Assembly: GCF_003143855.1 (NCBI RefSeq)
Contig: NZ_QFRK01000020.1
Span: 54,694-118,693, forward strand
Source: Streptomyces sp. NWU339
Lineage (GTDB): Bacteria > Actinomycetota > Actinomycetes > Streptomycetales > Streptomycetaceae
Length of the DNA: 64,000 bases
Direction: 5' to 3'
Positions 1-8,910 of the stretch are shown piece by piece. Numbering within the stretch: the stretch's first letter is position 1; each line of letters opens with the position of its first letter. The notes under the pieces are model-generated. The model searched no databases and was not told the origin of the DNA. It saw only the letters and a list, made by a program, of their open reading frames with translations. The position numbers and the translations under genes are program-made.

Positions 1-58
1 CTGGAATTCGGTCTGAAGGTCGGGCTGGGACTCGGACGGGATCTCGGTCAGGGAGCGC

Positions 59-703
59 TCAGTGCGCGCGCAGGTCCTCCACTGTCACCGCCGCGCCCGG
101 CAGGACACCGCGGGCCGGGGCCCGCATCCCGTCCAGGAACAGCTGAAGATGGCGGTGGACGAACCGGTCGGCGTCGAGGCACCCCGTACCGGCCGGCGGC
201 CGGCTGAGCTGGGCGATGCCGACCAGCAGATCACCGAAGTCCACATCGGCACGGAGCTGACCCGCCGCCTTGGCGCGGTCCATGATCTGTGCGACGAGCC
301 CCTCGGCACGTACACGCGCGGCCCCCAGATCGGGGTGGTTCTGGTCGAAGGTGCCGGCGATCATCGGGCACAACGCGCTGATCCGCTCATCGGCGGCGGT
401 GTGCGCGAAGCGCTCCAGCGCCTCGAAGGCGTCCCCGGTCTCGGCGAGTGCACGCTCGGCCGCCTGCGCCGTACGGTCCATCACGGCGCACACGACCTCG
501 CGCACCAGCGCGTCGCGGTCGGGGAAGTTGCGGTACACCGTGGCATTGCCCACGCCGGCCCGGCGGGCGATGTCGTCGAACGGCACGTCGGGCCCGAACT
601 CGACGAACATCTCCCGGGCGGCGGTGACGATCCGCTCCCGGTTGCGCAGGGCGTCGGCACGGGGCCGGGACACCTTGCGCGATACGGAAGGGGCGGTCTG
701 CAC
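59..703 (-). CDS. TetR/AcrR family transcriptional regulator
   Basis: The 214-residue protein has an N-terminal TetR helix-turn-helix at about residues 22-70, including the segments FDDIARRAGVGNATVYRNF and DALVREVV. The remainder is a helical ligand-binding domain of usual family length. The GTG start at 703 is preceded by AGGAG six bases upstream. It is divergent from the metalloprotease gene, and two copies of a palindrome lie in the gap, so self-repression and control of the neighbour are reasonable inferences. The ligand is unknown. Confidence 0.9.
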   Translation of the reverse strand: MQTAPSVSRKVSRPRADALRNRERIVTAAREMFVEFGPDVPFDDIARRAGVGNATVYRNFPDRDALVREVVCAVMDRTAQAAERALAETGDAFEALERFAHTAADERISALCPMIAGTFDQNHPDLGAARVRAEGLVAQIMDRAKAAGQLRADVDFGDLLVGIAQLSRPPAGTGCLDADRFVHRHLQLFLDGMRAPARGVLPGAAVTVEDLRAH

Positions 704-783
704 GATGCACTCCTGTCGCTCTGCCTGCCGGTGCTCTGCTCACCGGCGTTTCGCTCACTGATGTCCTGCTCGCTCTCGCGATC

Positions 784-843
784 CGGGGAAGAACTCCCCG
801 CTTCACGCGAACACAGGTCCAAACGGGGAAGCGGTCCCCGCTT
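784..843. promoter_or_regulatory. Paired palindromic operator candidate upstream of tetR
   Basis: The 359-bp intergenic region 704-1062 has no gene. It contains two near-identical 20-bp copies (784-803 and 824-843) of CGGGGAAGnnnTCCCCGCTT, starting exactly 40 bp apart. Each is built on the dyad GGGGA-N5-TCCCC. Repeated dyads 80-140 bp upstream of a tetR start are typical of autoregulatory operators. Binding by the adjacent TetR protein is inferred. Confidence 0.5.
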
Positions 844-1062
844 ATTTCCCACCCGGGAAACCCTTGATGTGATCTGAGCCACATCCGCGCGGGCGTCCGT
901 CACCACCCCTCCCACCCCGTTTCTCCCGCCCCTCCCACCCCGTTTCCCCGGAAACCGCACGATCGGCCCCTTCAACGCGCGCCCACGCACCCCGCGACAG
1001 AGGGTGATCGAAAGGGTGCAGTCGGAGACCGGCGGCTGCCGTGTGGAGCGGAGGGCCCCCGC

Positions 1063-2433
1063 ATGCAGGCGCAGCCGACCAGCAGCCGGATATCCCCGCG
1101 CCGACTGGCCGCCCTGGCGTCCGTGACCGCATTGACCCTCGCCGCCATACCCTCGGCCGGCAACGGCCACCTCTCCCCGTACAACTCGGCCCCCGGCCCC
1201 AGCGCCCTGGCCCCCTCCTCCTCACACGGCCCGTGCATGATCAGCAGCGCCCGCGAGGTGCAGATGTCGGAGGGCATACCCACGGGCGCCGGCTACACCC
1301 GCTCCACCGGCACCGTCCGCGCCCTCACCCTCATGATCGACTTCTCGGACGCCCCCGGCGAGGGCGACGCCCTCGACCGCTACAGGGAGTTCTTCCCGCA
1401 GACGCAGAAGTGGTTCCGGACCAGTTCGTACGGCCGCCTCGACTACCGCCCCGAGCTGCCGATCCCCGGCTGGCTGCGGATGCCCAAGTCGTTCCGGGAC
1501 TACGGCATAGAGCGCGGCGCCCCCTTCGACCCCGACTACCGCGAGCTGGTCCGGGACCTCGTGGCAAAGGCGGACCCGAAGGTCGACTTCGGTGCGTACG
1601 ACCTGGTGAACGTACTGGTGACCCCGAACGCGGGGCCCTCCGCCCTGGACACGGTCCTGTCGGTGACCTTCGCGGGCAACGCGGAGGCCCCGACGGCGGA
1701 CGGCGTGCCCATCGCCAACGCGTCGTTCGTCTACTCCCGTCAGGACGACGGCTCCGGCTCCCTGGACCGCACCGGTTACCGCGTCCTCCCCCACGAGAAC
1801 AGCCACGTCTTCGGCCTGCCCGACCTCTACACGGCCGAGGGCGGCGGCGCCGCGGGCCACTGGGACATCATGAGCGAGGACTGGGGCGCCAACAACGACC
1901 TGCTCGGCTGGCACAAGTGGAAACTGGGCTGGCTGGACGCGCCCCAGGTGCACTGCGCGGCGGGCACGGGCACCCGTGAGTACACCCTGACGCCGCTGGC
2001 CGAGTCGGGCGGCCCGAAACTCGTCTTCCTCCCGCTGGACACCAGCTCCGGCTACGCCGTCGAGTTCCGCACCCGGGCCGGCAACGACGAGGCGGTGTGC
2101 CGCCCCGGCATCCTCATCTACAAGGTCGACGCGGACGTCGACACCGGAATGGGCCCCATCACGGTCTACGACTCCCGCCGGAACAGCGGCGGCTGCACCC
2201 GTAGCCCCAACGTCCACGCGGAACTCTCCGACGCCACCTTCACCCCCGGCGAGACCTTCATCGACCGCAAGGCGGGAATCCGCGTCAAGGTCCTGGAGCC
2301 GACCACCCCGAACACGGACTCGGCCTCCGACACGGACTCCGGCACGGCCTCCGGCACGGGCTCCGACACGGGCTCCGACACGGGCTCCGGCTCAAGAACG
2401 CCGGAGTACCGAGTGCAGATCACCCGAGCCTGA
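1063..2433 (+). CDS. Secreted M6-type zinc metalloprotease
   Basis: The 456-residue protein starts with a signal-peptide-like segment (basic residues, then a hydrophobic stretch to about residue 31). The zinc motif is HENSH at 244-248 followed by GLPDLY, matching the HExxHxxGxxD layout of immune-inhibitor-A-like M6 peptidases, with a Met turn nearby in HWDIMSED. A secreted protein-degrading role is expected from the family. The C-terminus from about residue 415 is a low-complexity Asp/Thr/Ser/Gly repeat ahead of a last short segment, perhaps a linker or wall-associated spacer. The ATG follows a GGAG-containing stretch. Confidence 0.82.
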   Translation: MQAQPTSSRISPRRLAALASVTALTLAAIPSAGNGHLSPYNSAPGPSALAPSSSHGPCMISSAREVQMSEGIPTGAGYTRSTGTVRALTLMIDFSDAPGEGDALDRYREFFPQTQKWFRTSSYGRLDYRPELPIPGWLRMPKSFRDYGIERGAPFDPDYRELVRDLVAKADPKVDFGAYDLVNVLVTPNAGPSALDTVLSVTFAGNAEAPTADGVPIANASFVYSRQDDGSGSLDRTGYRVLPHENSHVFGLPDLYTAEGGGAAGHWDIMSEDWGANNDLLGWHKWKLGWLDAPQVHCAAGTGTREYTLTPLAESGGPKLVFLPLDTSSGYAVEFRTRAGNDEAVCRPGILIYKVDADVDTGMGPITVYDSRRNSGGCTRSPNVHAELSDATFTPGETFIDRKAGIRVKVLEPTTPNTDSASDTDSGTASGTGSDTGSDTGSGSRTPEYRVQITRA

Positions 2434-2692
2434 CCCCTCGTCCGAGGCCCGCGCGGATGCCCGGCCGGGCGGGTGGGGGCTCGCTTCCGACGTCGAAAAC
2501 AGGCGGCGCGAAAAGGAAGCGGGCAGCAAACGGGCACCGTTCCGAGCGGACCGGGTGGGGATCATGCTCCGTTTTTGGCCGAAGAAGGCCCCTGTCTGCG
2601 GGAACAGGCACAGCGAAGCGGGCACATCCGGTCACGGAACGCATGACGTTTTGCCTGGTCATAACCCTGGGCGTAGCCATAAATAGTCCGCA

Positions 2693-2715
2693 AGAGTCCG
2701 AACGGACCGGACTCT
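2693..2715. promoter_or_regulatory. Dyad-symmetric operator candidate upstream of deoR-type gene
   Basis: The 356-bp gap 2434-2789 holds no gene. It contains a perfect inverted repeat AGAGTCCG-N7-CGGACTCT, preceded at 2685 by a further half-site ATAGTCCG. It lies 75 bp upstream of the regulator start, where a DeoR-type repressor would control its own operon. The binding protein is inferred from position only. Confidence 0.45.
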
Positions 2716-2789
2716 GTGGGGCGCGATCGCGCCACACCGGAAACGGCCCGACCGGGTGTCGGCCCGAGTCGCGCAGGGGAGGTGCCACC

Positions 2790-3551
2790 GTGGACGCCGA
2801 AGAACGCCGACGTTCCATCCTGGAAGCGACGCGCCGAGCCGGCTCGGTGGACGTCGCCAGGACGGCCGCCGACCTGGGCATCTCCAAGGAAACCGTACGG
2901 CGCGACCTGAACCTGCTGGCGGCTCACGGGCTGGTGCGGCGAACCCACGGCGGCGCCTACCCCGTCGAGAGCGCCGGCTTCGAGACGACGCTCTCCTACC
3001 GCACCACCAGCCAGGTCAGGGAGAAGTCGCGGATCGCCGCCGCAGCCGTGGGCCTGCTCGGTGACGCGAAGACGGTGTACATCGACGAGGGCTACACCCC
3101 GCAGCTCATCGCCGCCGGCCTGCCTCGCGACCGGCCGCTGACCGTGATCACCTCCTCCCTCGCCGCGGCCGGCACCCTGGCCTCCGTCGAGAACATCACC
3201 GTGCTGCTGCTCGGTGGCCGCGTCCGCGGCGCCACGCTGGCGACCGTCGACCACTGGGTGACCCACACGCTGTCCGACCTCGTCATCGACCTGGCCTACG
3301 TCGGCGCGAACGGCATCTCCCGCCAATGGGGGCTCACCACTCCGAACCCCGCGGTGAGCGATGTGAAGACACAGGTCATGGCTGTTTCCCGACGCCGGGT
3401 GTTCTCGGGCGTCCACAGCAAGTTCGGAGCGGCCAGCTTCTGTCGTTTCGCCGGAATCGGGGACTTGGAGGCGATCGTCACCGACACCGGACTCCCCGCC
3501 TCCGAAGCCCGTCGCTACGTCCTCCTGGGACCGCAGGTCATCCGGGTCTGA
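2790..3551 (+). CDS. DeoR family transcriptional regulator
   Basis: The GTG start at 2790 follows GGGGAGG and gives 253 residues, the usual DeoR length. An N-terminal winged helix (residues about 5-55, with GISKETVRRDLNLL and VRRTHGGAY) is followed by the DeoRC sugar-phosphate-sensing domain (VYIDEGYTP, LLLGGRV, GANGIS, VVHSKFG-like VHSKFG). Such proteins repress carbohydrate operons and are released by a phosphorylated sugar. It sits directly ahead of the transporter genes and is presumably their local regulator. The open frame extends further upstream, but homology starts here. Confidence 0.9.
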   Translation: MDAEERRRSILEATRRAGSVDVARTAADLGISKETVRRDLNLLAAHGLVRRTHGGAYPVESAGFETTLSYRTTSQVREKSRIAAAAVGLLGDAKTVYIDEGYTPQLIAAGLPRDRPLTVITSSLAAAGTLASVENITVLLLGGRVRGATLATVDHWVTHTLSDLVIDLAYVGANGISRQWGLTTPNPAVSDVKTQVMAVSRRRVFSGVHSKFGAASFCRFAGIGDLEAIVTDTGLPASEARRYVLLGPQVIRV

Positions 3552-3677
3552 CCCACGGCTCTCCCCCACACACGCCACGCGCCAGACACCACACACCACG
3601 CATCACGCATCACACACTCGCCACTCGCCCGACCGGGCGCGGGCCTTCCACGCCCTCGAACACCTCTGGAGCCAACC

Positions 3678-5048
3678 ATGCCCACCCACAAGACCACCCG
3701 AGTCCGGAGAACCACCCGCGCCGTACTCGTCGCCGTCTCCGCCGGTTCACTGCTGGCCGCGTGCAGCGGGGCCGGCGGGTCGGGTTCGGAAGCCGGGGGC
3801 GAGAGCATCAACGTCCTCATGGTCGGCAACCCGCAGATGGAGGACATAGCGAAGCTGACGAAGGACACCTTCACCAAGGACACCGGCATCAAGGTGAACT
3901 TCACGATCCTTCCCGAGAACGAACTGCGCGACAAGGTCACCCAGGACATCGCCACCCAGGCCGGCCAGTACGACGTCGCCACCATCGGCGCCTACGAGGT
4001 GCCCATCTGGAACGAGAACGGCTGGCTGCAGGAGCTGAGCTCCTACGCCGAGAAGGACTCCGCCTTCGACAAGGACGACCTGCTCAAGCCCATGGTCCAG
4101 TCCCTGTCCGGCGACGACGACAAGCTGTACGCGCTTCCGTTCTACGGCGAGTCGTCCTTCCTCATGTACAACAAGGAGGTCATGGCGGAGAAGGGCATCA
4201 CCGTGCCCGAGAGGCCGACCTGGCAGCAGATCGCCGACATCGCCGCCAAGGCCGACGGCGCACGCCCCGGCATGAAGGGCATCTGTCTGCGCGGCCTGGC
4301 CGGCTGGGGCGAACTCGGCGCGTCACTGTCGACCGTGGTCAACACCTTCGGCGGCACCTGGTTCACCGAGGACTGGAAGGCCCAGGTCAACAGCGCCGAG
4401 TTCAAGAAGGCGACCGACTTCTACGTCGACCTGGTCAGGAAGCACGGTCAGTCGGGCGCCGCGCAGTCCGGGTTCACCGAGTGCCTCAACGCGATGAGCC
4501 AGGGCAAGGTCGCGATGTGGTACGACGCGACCAGTGCGGCGGGACCGCTGGAGGACCCCAGCTCCAGCAAGATCGCGGGCAAGGTCGGCTACGCCTACGC
4601 GCCGGTGGACAGGACGGACAGCTCCGGCTGGCTGTGGACCTGGGCGTGGGCGATGCCGAAGACCACCAAGAAGGCCGACGCCGCCTCGAAGTTCATGCTC
4701 TGGGCGTCCGGCAAGGAGTACGAGAAGCTCGTCGGCGAGAAGCTGGGCTGGTCGCGTGTTCCCGCCGGGAAGCGGGCCAGCACCTATGAGATCCCCCAGT
4801 ACAAGAAGGCGGCGGCGGCCTTCGGTGACATCACCCTCAAGTCCATCGAGCAGGCGAACCCGACGAACCCCGGTGTGCAGCCGCGGCCCACGGTGGGCGT
4901 CCAGTTCGTGGCCGTCCCCGAGTTCCAGGACCTCGGCACCAAGGTGACGCAGGACATCTCCGCGGCCATCGCGGGCAAGACCAGCGTGGACAAGGCCCTG
5001 GACAACGGCCAGAAGCTCGCGGAGGAAGTCGCCAAGAACTACCGGTGA
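3678..5048 (+). CDS. Sugar/polyol ABC transporter substrate-binding lipoprotein
   Basis: This 456-residue extracellular solute-binding protein has a lipoprotein signal with lipobox LLAAC (Cys29). The mature part has SBP family 1 features such as YDVATIGAYEVPIWNENGW, YALPFYGESSFLMYNKE and WAMPKTTKK. Its pattern and the neighbouring dehydrogenase suggest the sorbitol/mannitol-type branch, but the substrate cannot be fixed from sequence. The ATG follows GGAG. It is the first transporter gene after deoR, 126 bp downstream. Confidence 0.88.
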   Translation: MPTHKTTRVRRTTRAVLVAVSAGSLLAACSGAGGSGSEAGGESINVLMVGNPQMEDIAKLTKDTFTKDTGIKVNFTILPENELRDKVTQDIATQAGQYDVATIGAYEVPIWNENGWLQELSSYAEKDSAFDKDDLLKPMVQSLSGDDDKLYALPFYGESSFLMYNKEVMAEKGITVPERPTWQQIADIAAKADGARPGMKGICLRGLAGWGELGASLSTVVNTFGGTWFTEDWKAQVNSAEFKKATDFYVDLVRKHGQSGAAQSGFTECLNAMSQGKVAMWYDATSAAGPLEDPSSSKIAGKVGYAYAPVDRTDSSGWLWTWAWAMPKTTKKADAASKFMLWASGKEYEKLVGEKLGWSRVPAGKRASTYEIPQYKKAAAAFGDITLKSIEQANPTNPGVQPRPTVGVQFVAVPEFQDLGTKVTQDISAAIAGKTSVDKALDNGQKLAEEVAKNYR

Positions 5049-5188
5049 CCCGCCCGGTCACCCTCCGGTGAATCCCGCTGCCCGTCGGACGCCGACGCCC
5101 TGACGGGCAGCACCCCCGCCGCGGTGCCCGGTACGCCCTCCTCCGCCCCGGCGGACGCCACCCCGTCGGCGTCCGCCGACCGGGCACC
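5044..5188 (+). promoter_or_regulatory. Three consecutive intercistronic stem-loops
   Basis: The 197-bp gap between the binding-protein and first permease genes is packed with hairpins. GGTGACC/GGTCACC (5044-5062) includes the stop codon. A 10-bp stem with 15-base loop follows (5077-5111). A nested structure with outer arms GGTGCCCGGT/ACCGGGCACC and inner arms GGCGGACGCC/GGCGTCCGCC fills 5123-5188. None has a U-tract. Such hairpins commonly protect the binding-protein mRNA or partly terminate, giving more binding protein than permease. Confidence 0.65.
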
Positions 5189-5245
5189 GCCTCTTCCCCA
5201 CCCCCGGCCGCGATCGGCTGCGACCGGCCGGCTCAAGGACCCCTC

Positions 5246-6211
5246 ATGACCACGCTCACCCCCGCACCCCGAGCGGTGCGCACAGACCCCCCGCACCGGC
5301 CGGGCAAACGGGAGACGCCGCACAAATGGCGGCGGCGCATCCCACTGCTTCCGGCGCTGATCTTCACGATCGTCGTGACCCAGCTGCCGTTCGTGGCCAC
5401 GCTCGTCATCTCGACCTTCCAGTGGAACATCCTCAAGCCGGGCGAACGGCACTTCACCGGCCTGTCCAACTACGGCTTCGTCTTCACCGACGAGAGGCTG
5501 CGCACGGCGGTGCTGAACACCATCGTGCTCACCGCTTCGGTGGTGATCCTCAGTGTGGTCCTCGGACTGGGGCTGGCGCTCCTCCTCGACCGCCGCTTCC
5601 CCGGCCGGGGCCTGGCCCGCACCCTGCTCATCACACCGTTCCTGGTCATGCCGGTCGCCGCCGCGCTGCTGTGGAAGCACGCCATCTACAACCCCGACTA
5701 CGGCCTCCTCAACGGCACCCTCAACGCGGTGTACCGCCTCTTCGGAGCCGAGAACGGCCCCACCGTCGACTGGGTGTCGAACTCCGCGATGCCGGCCGTC
5801 GTCGTCGCGCTGGTGTGGCAGTGGACCCCGTTCATGATGCTCATCCTGCTGGCCGGACTCCAGGCCCAGCCCGGCGACGTGCTGGAGGCCGCCCGGGTCG
5901 ACGGCGCCTCGGCCCGGCAGACCTTCCGCCACATCACCCTGCCCCACCTGCGGCAGTACATCGAACTGGGCGTCCTGCTCGGCACCATCTACGTCGTGCA
6001 GACCTTCGACGCGGTCTTCACCATCACCCAGGGCGGCCCCGGCTCGCAGACCACCAACCTCCCCTACGAGATCTACCTGACCATGTTCCGCAAGTACGAG
6101 TACGGCGAGGCGGCCGCCGCCGGTGTGGTCGTGGTGATCGGTTCCATCGTCGTCGCCACGTTCGCCCTGCGCACCATCGCGTCGCTGTTCCGCGAGGAGG
6201 TCTCCCGGTGA
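5246..6211 (+). CDS. ABC transporter permease, MalF-like
   Basis: The 321-residue integral membrane protein has about six transmembrane segments and a BPD_transp_1 domain. The EAA loop that contacts the ATPase is at about residues 213-232 (EAARVDGASARQTFRHITLP). It would pair with the downstream permease to form the sugar channel. No ATPase gene is in this operon; in Streptomyces such importers usually share a multi-use ATPase encoded elsewhere. Its stop overlaps the next start as GTGA. Confidence 0.9.
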   Translation: MTTLTPAPRAVRTDPPHRPGKRETPHKWRRRIPLLPALIFTIVVTQLPFVATLVISTFQWNILKPGERHFTGLSNYGFVFTDERLRTAVLNTIVLTASVVILSVVLGLGLALLLDRRFPGRGLARTLLITPFLVMPVAAALLWKHAIYNPDYGLLNGTLNAVYRLFGAENGPTVDWVSNSAMPAVVVALVWQWTPFMMLILLAGLQAQPGDVLEAARVDGASARQTFRHITLPHLRQYIELGVLLGTIYVVQTFDAVFTITQGGPGSQTTNLPYEIYLTMFRKYEYGEAAAAGVVVVIGSIVVATFALRTIASLFREEVSR

Positions 6212-7119
6212 CCACCACCCAAGCGGCGCCGGCCGCCACTCCCGCGGCCGGGTTCAAGAAGTTCCTCCGCCGCAAGAACGACCGCAGCGGTCAGGGTGGT
6301 CAGGGCGACTCACCGCGGCTGACCCCGGTGTGGGCCTTCGTCGCCTGGCTCGCCACCCTGGTCTTCTTCGCCCCGGTGGCCTGGATGGTGCTGACCAGCT
6401 TCCACCAGGAGGCCGACGCCGCCACCAACCCGCCCAGCCTGCTCGCGCCCTTCACTCTGGACCAGTACGAACTGCTGCTGGGCCGGGACATCACCCCGTA
6501 CCTTCTCAACTCGGCCATGGCGAGCGTCATTTCGACACTCCTCGTCCTCGCCCTGGCGATTCCGGCGGCCTACGCGCTGTCCATCAAGCCGGTCGAGAAG
6601 TGGACCGACGTGATGTTCTTCTTCCTGTCGACGAAGTTCCTGCCCGTCATCGCGGCGCTGCTGCCGGTGTACCTGATCGCCAAGGACGCCGGGATGCTGG
6701 ACAACGTCTGGACGCTGATCGTCCTCTACACCGCCATGAACCTGCCGATCGCGGTGTGGATGATGCGCTCCTTCCTCGCCGAGGTCCCCAAGGAGATCCT
6801 GGAGGCCGCCGAGGTCGACGGCGCCGGACTCCCCACCGTGCTGCTGCGCATCGTCGCCCCCGTCGCCATGCCCGGGGTCGCCGCCACCGCGCTGATCTGC
6901 TTCATCTTCAGCTGGAACGAGTTCCTGTTCGCCGTCAACCTCACCGCCACCAACGCCTCCACCGCCCCGGTGTTCCTCGTCGGGTTCATCACCAACGAGG
7001 GGCTCTTCCTCGCCCGTCTGTGCGCCGCCGCCACCCTGGTGTCCCTGCCCGTCCTCATCGCCGGCTGGGCCGCCCAGGACAAGCTGGTCCGCGGTCTGTC
7101 CCTAGGAGCAGTCAAGTGA
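6208..7119 (+). CDS. ABC transporter permease, MalG-like
   Basis: The GTG start at 6208 overlaps the previous stop by four bases and follows GAGGAGG. The 303-residue protein has six predicted transmembrane segments and the EAA motif at about residue 198 (EAAEVDGAGLPTVLLRIVAP). It is the second half of the sugar permease. Its stop overlaps the dehydrogenase start in the same way, so the three genes are translationally coupled. Confidence 0.9.
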   Translation: MTTTQAAPAATPAAGFKKFLRRKNDRSGQGGQGDSPRLTPVWAFVAWLATLVFFAPVAWMVLTSFHQEADAATNPPSLLAPFTLDQYELLLGRDITPYLLNSAMASVISTLLVLALAIPAAYALSIKPVEKWTDVMFFFLSTKFLPVIAALLPVYLIAKDAGMLDNVWTLIVLYTAMNLPIAVWMMRSFLAEVPKEILEAAEVDGAGLPTVLLRIVAPVAMPGVAATALICFIFSWNEFLFAVNLTATNASTAPVFLVGFITNEGLFLARLCAAATLVSLPVLIAGWAAQDKLVRGLSLGAVK

Positions 7120-8105
7120 AAGCCGCCCTCATCGAAGCCCCCGGCAAGGTCACCGTCACCACGGTCCCCGACCCCACCCCGGGACCGCGCGACGTCGTGG
7201 TGGACGTGGCCGCCTGCGGGCTGTGCGGCACGGACCTGCACATCCTCCAGGGCGAGTTCGCGCCCACACTGCCCATCGTGCCGGGCCACGAGTTCGCCGG
7301 CGAGGTCGTCGGCATCGGCAGCGCGGTCACCGAACTCGCCCTCGGCGACCGGGTCGCCGTGGACCCCTCCCTGTACTGCTACGAGTGCCGCCACTGCCGC
7401 ACCGGCCACAACAACATGTGCGAACGCTGGGCCGCGATCGGCGTCACCACCGCGGGCGGCGCCGCCCAGTACGCGGTGGCCCCGGTGGCGAACTGCGTCA
7501 AGCTGCCCGAGCACGTCCGTACCCAGGACGCCGCCCTGATCGAACCGCTGTCCTGCGCGGTACGCGGCTACGACGTCCTGCAGTCCCGCCTCGGCGCCCA
7601 CGTCCTGATCTACGGCTCCGGCACCATGGGCCTGATGATGCTGGAACTGGCCAAGCGGACCGGCGCAACCCGCGTGGACGTCGTCGACATCAACCCCGAC
7701 CGCCTCGCCACCGCCCGCCGGCTCGGCGTCTCCGCCACCGCCACCGACGCGGACGAACTGGACCGGCCGCAGGGCTGGGACCTCGTGATCGACGCCACCG
7801 GCAACGCGGCCGCCATCCAGGACGGCCTGGACCGCGTCGCCAAGGCCGGCACCTTCCTGCAGTTCGGCGTCGCCGACTACGCCACCCGCGTGACCATCGA
7901 CCCGTACCGCATCTACAACCAGGAGATCACCATCACCGGCTCGATGGCCGTGTTGCACAGCTACGAACGCGCCGCGGACCTCTTCGCGACGGGCGTCCTG
8001 GACCCGGACGTCTTCATCAGCGACCGCATCCCGCTCGACCGCTACCCGGAGGCACTGGAGCAGTTCGCAGCGGGCCAGGGTCGAAAAATCCTCATCACCC
8101 CCTGA
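7116..8105 (+). CDS. Zinc-dependent alcohol/polyol dehydrogenase
   Basis: The 329-residue medium-chain dehydrogenase has catalytic-zinc residues Cys37 (CGLCGTDLH) and His58-Glu59 (GHEFAGEV). The structural-zinc cysteines are 88, 91, 94 and 102. The NAD-binding loop GSGTMG is at 167-172, with the cofactor-selecting acidic residue in VDVVDINPDR favouring NAD. It likely oxidises the imported polyol or sugar to a ketose. No sugar kinase is encoded beside it. The GTG start overlaps the permease stop and follows AGGAG. Confidence 0.88.
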   Translation: MKAALIEAPGKVTVTTVPDPTPGPRDVVVDVAACGLCGTDLHILQGEFAPTLPIVPGHEFAGEVVGIGSAVTELALGDRVAVDPSLYCYECRHCRTGHNNMCERWAAIGVTTAGGAAQYAVAPVANCVKLPEHVRTQDAALIEPLSCAVRGYDVLQSRLGAHVLIYGSGTMGLMMLELAKRTGATRVDVVDINPDRLATARRLGVSATATDADELDRPQGWDLVIDATGNAAAIQDGLDRVAKAGTFLQFGVADYATRVTIDPYRIYNQEITITGSMAVLHSYERAADLFATGVLDPDVFISDRIPLDRYPEALEQFAAGQGRKILITP

Positions 8106-8110
8106 CGCGG

Positions 8111-8146
8111 GATGAGGGGGCCGGGCACCCGCCCGGCCCCCTCATC
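8111..8146 (+). terminator. Strong terminator of the sugar operon
   Basis: A perfect 16-bp stem (GATGAGGGGGCCGGGC and its complement) with a four-base ACCC loop begins five bases after the dehydrogenase stop. No U-tract follows, as is common for Streptomyces terminators. Confidence 0.85.
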
Positions 8147-8303
8147 ACCCCCTGCCCTTATACCGACGACCCTCACCGGTACGTATCCGCTACGCTGTCC
8201 CTGGTCGGTCACCGGTACGCCGCGCCCCGCAACCGAGCAAGACCGCGGAGCACCGCGCACCATGCCCGACCAGTGGGCTTGCCCCCTCACAGGGGACGCC
8301 TTC

Positions 8304-8376
8304 GCCTTCGTAGCTCAGGGGATAGAGCACCGCTCTCCTAAAGCGGGTGTCGCAGGTTCGAATCCTGCCGGGGGCA
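8304..8376 (+). tRNA. tRNA-Arg (CCU anticodon)
   Basis: A full cloverleaf can be drawn. The acceptor GCCTTCG pairs with CGGGGGC through two G-U pairs, the D arm is GCTC/GAGC, the anticodon loop reads CTCCTAA with anticodon CCT, and the T arm is GCAGG-TTCGAAT-CCTGC. The 3' CCA is not encoded here: the sequence after the discriminator A is CAG. The other repeat copy at 48330 reads ACCA. The 3' half of this gene now belongs to the prophage attL site. Confidence 0.95.
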
Positions 8377-8377
8377 C
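8334..8377. repeat. Prophage attL (44-bp core, in the tRNA 3' half)
   Basis: Identical to 48330-48373. It runs from the anticodon stem-loop of tRNA-Arg to one base past the discriminator. A tyrosine integrase acting in a tRNA 3' half restores a working tRNA, which is what is seen. Confidence 0.95.
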
Positions 8378-8407
8378 AGACCTGGACCGCAGGTCAGAGA
8401 GTGTTTC

Positions 8408-8441
8408 GGCCCCCCGTTCCGTTCGAACGGGGGGCCTTTCT
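8408..8441 (+). terminator. Terminator after tRNA-Arg
   Basis: A 12-bp perfect stem GGCCCCCCGTTC/GAACGGGGGGCC with a five-base loop is followed by TTTC. It lies 31 bp after the tRNA and inside the prophage end, so the incoming phage also supplied the tRNA terminator. Confidence 0.85.
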
Positions 8442-8910
8442 CATGCCGGGAGTCCACAAAGAGTCCACATCCCCACGGGGAAACGTTCCTTCTCTCACTC
8501 GTTCGGGGGACTGGACTGTGTTCTACAGGCACGTAGAGTGGCGATCACGAGAGGGGCAGGTACGTCTCCCCACGCGCGCCTGAGACGCGCCTCTCGTAGA
8601 CCTGCACGGTGCCCGTCGGGGAGGACGGCCCGAGCAGGCGGAGGCCCCCACCGGGATTATCGGCGGGGGCCTTCTCATGTCCAACGTAGACCGCCCCGGA
8701 GATGTTCATCTCCGGGGCGGGACGCCTTGACCATGTCTTGGCGTCTGACGGCCGGAAGGCGGAGACGCGTACGCCCGCCGGCCGCTCCTGCCCGCGCACC
8801 ACTCGCGCTGTCGCAGACGGGGCGGTGTCTCATTCTCCCCCACGAGTGATCATTAAAAGCCTGGTGAGGCCAGGCTGACACAAGATCGCTGGGGACACAG
8901 CGTGTGACGC
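8442..8910. other. Non-coding prophage left end with att arm sites and hairpins
   Basis: No convincing gene is seen. Two GAGTCCAC copies (8450-8457 and 8461-8468), 11 bp apart, match three copies beside the integrase stop and are probable integrase arm sites. Two strong hairpins follow: GGCCCCC-type arms at 8643-8672 with a following TTCT, and a perfect 13-bp stem at 8691-8720 (CCGCCCCGGAGAT/ATCTCCGGGGCGG). These probably stop transcription entering from either side. Confidence 0.6.

Noticed and set aside
2385..2400. M6 protease Asp/Ser/Gly repeat as a mobile or regulatory repeat
   Set aside because: The repeat is in frame and encodes a flexible tail; it is ordinary protein low complexity.
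3552..3677. CAC-rich tandem before the binding-protein gene as an operator
   Set aside because: Low-complexity CACACGC/CATCACGC repeats without dyad symmetry; no reason to assign function.
8112..8849. 245-codon plus-strand frame running through the tRNA gene
   Set aside because: It crosses the tRNA, attL and two terminators and has no homology.
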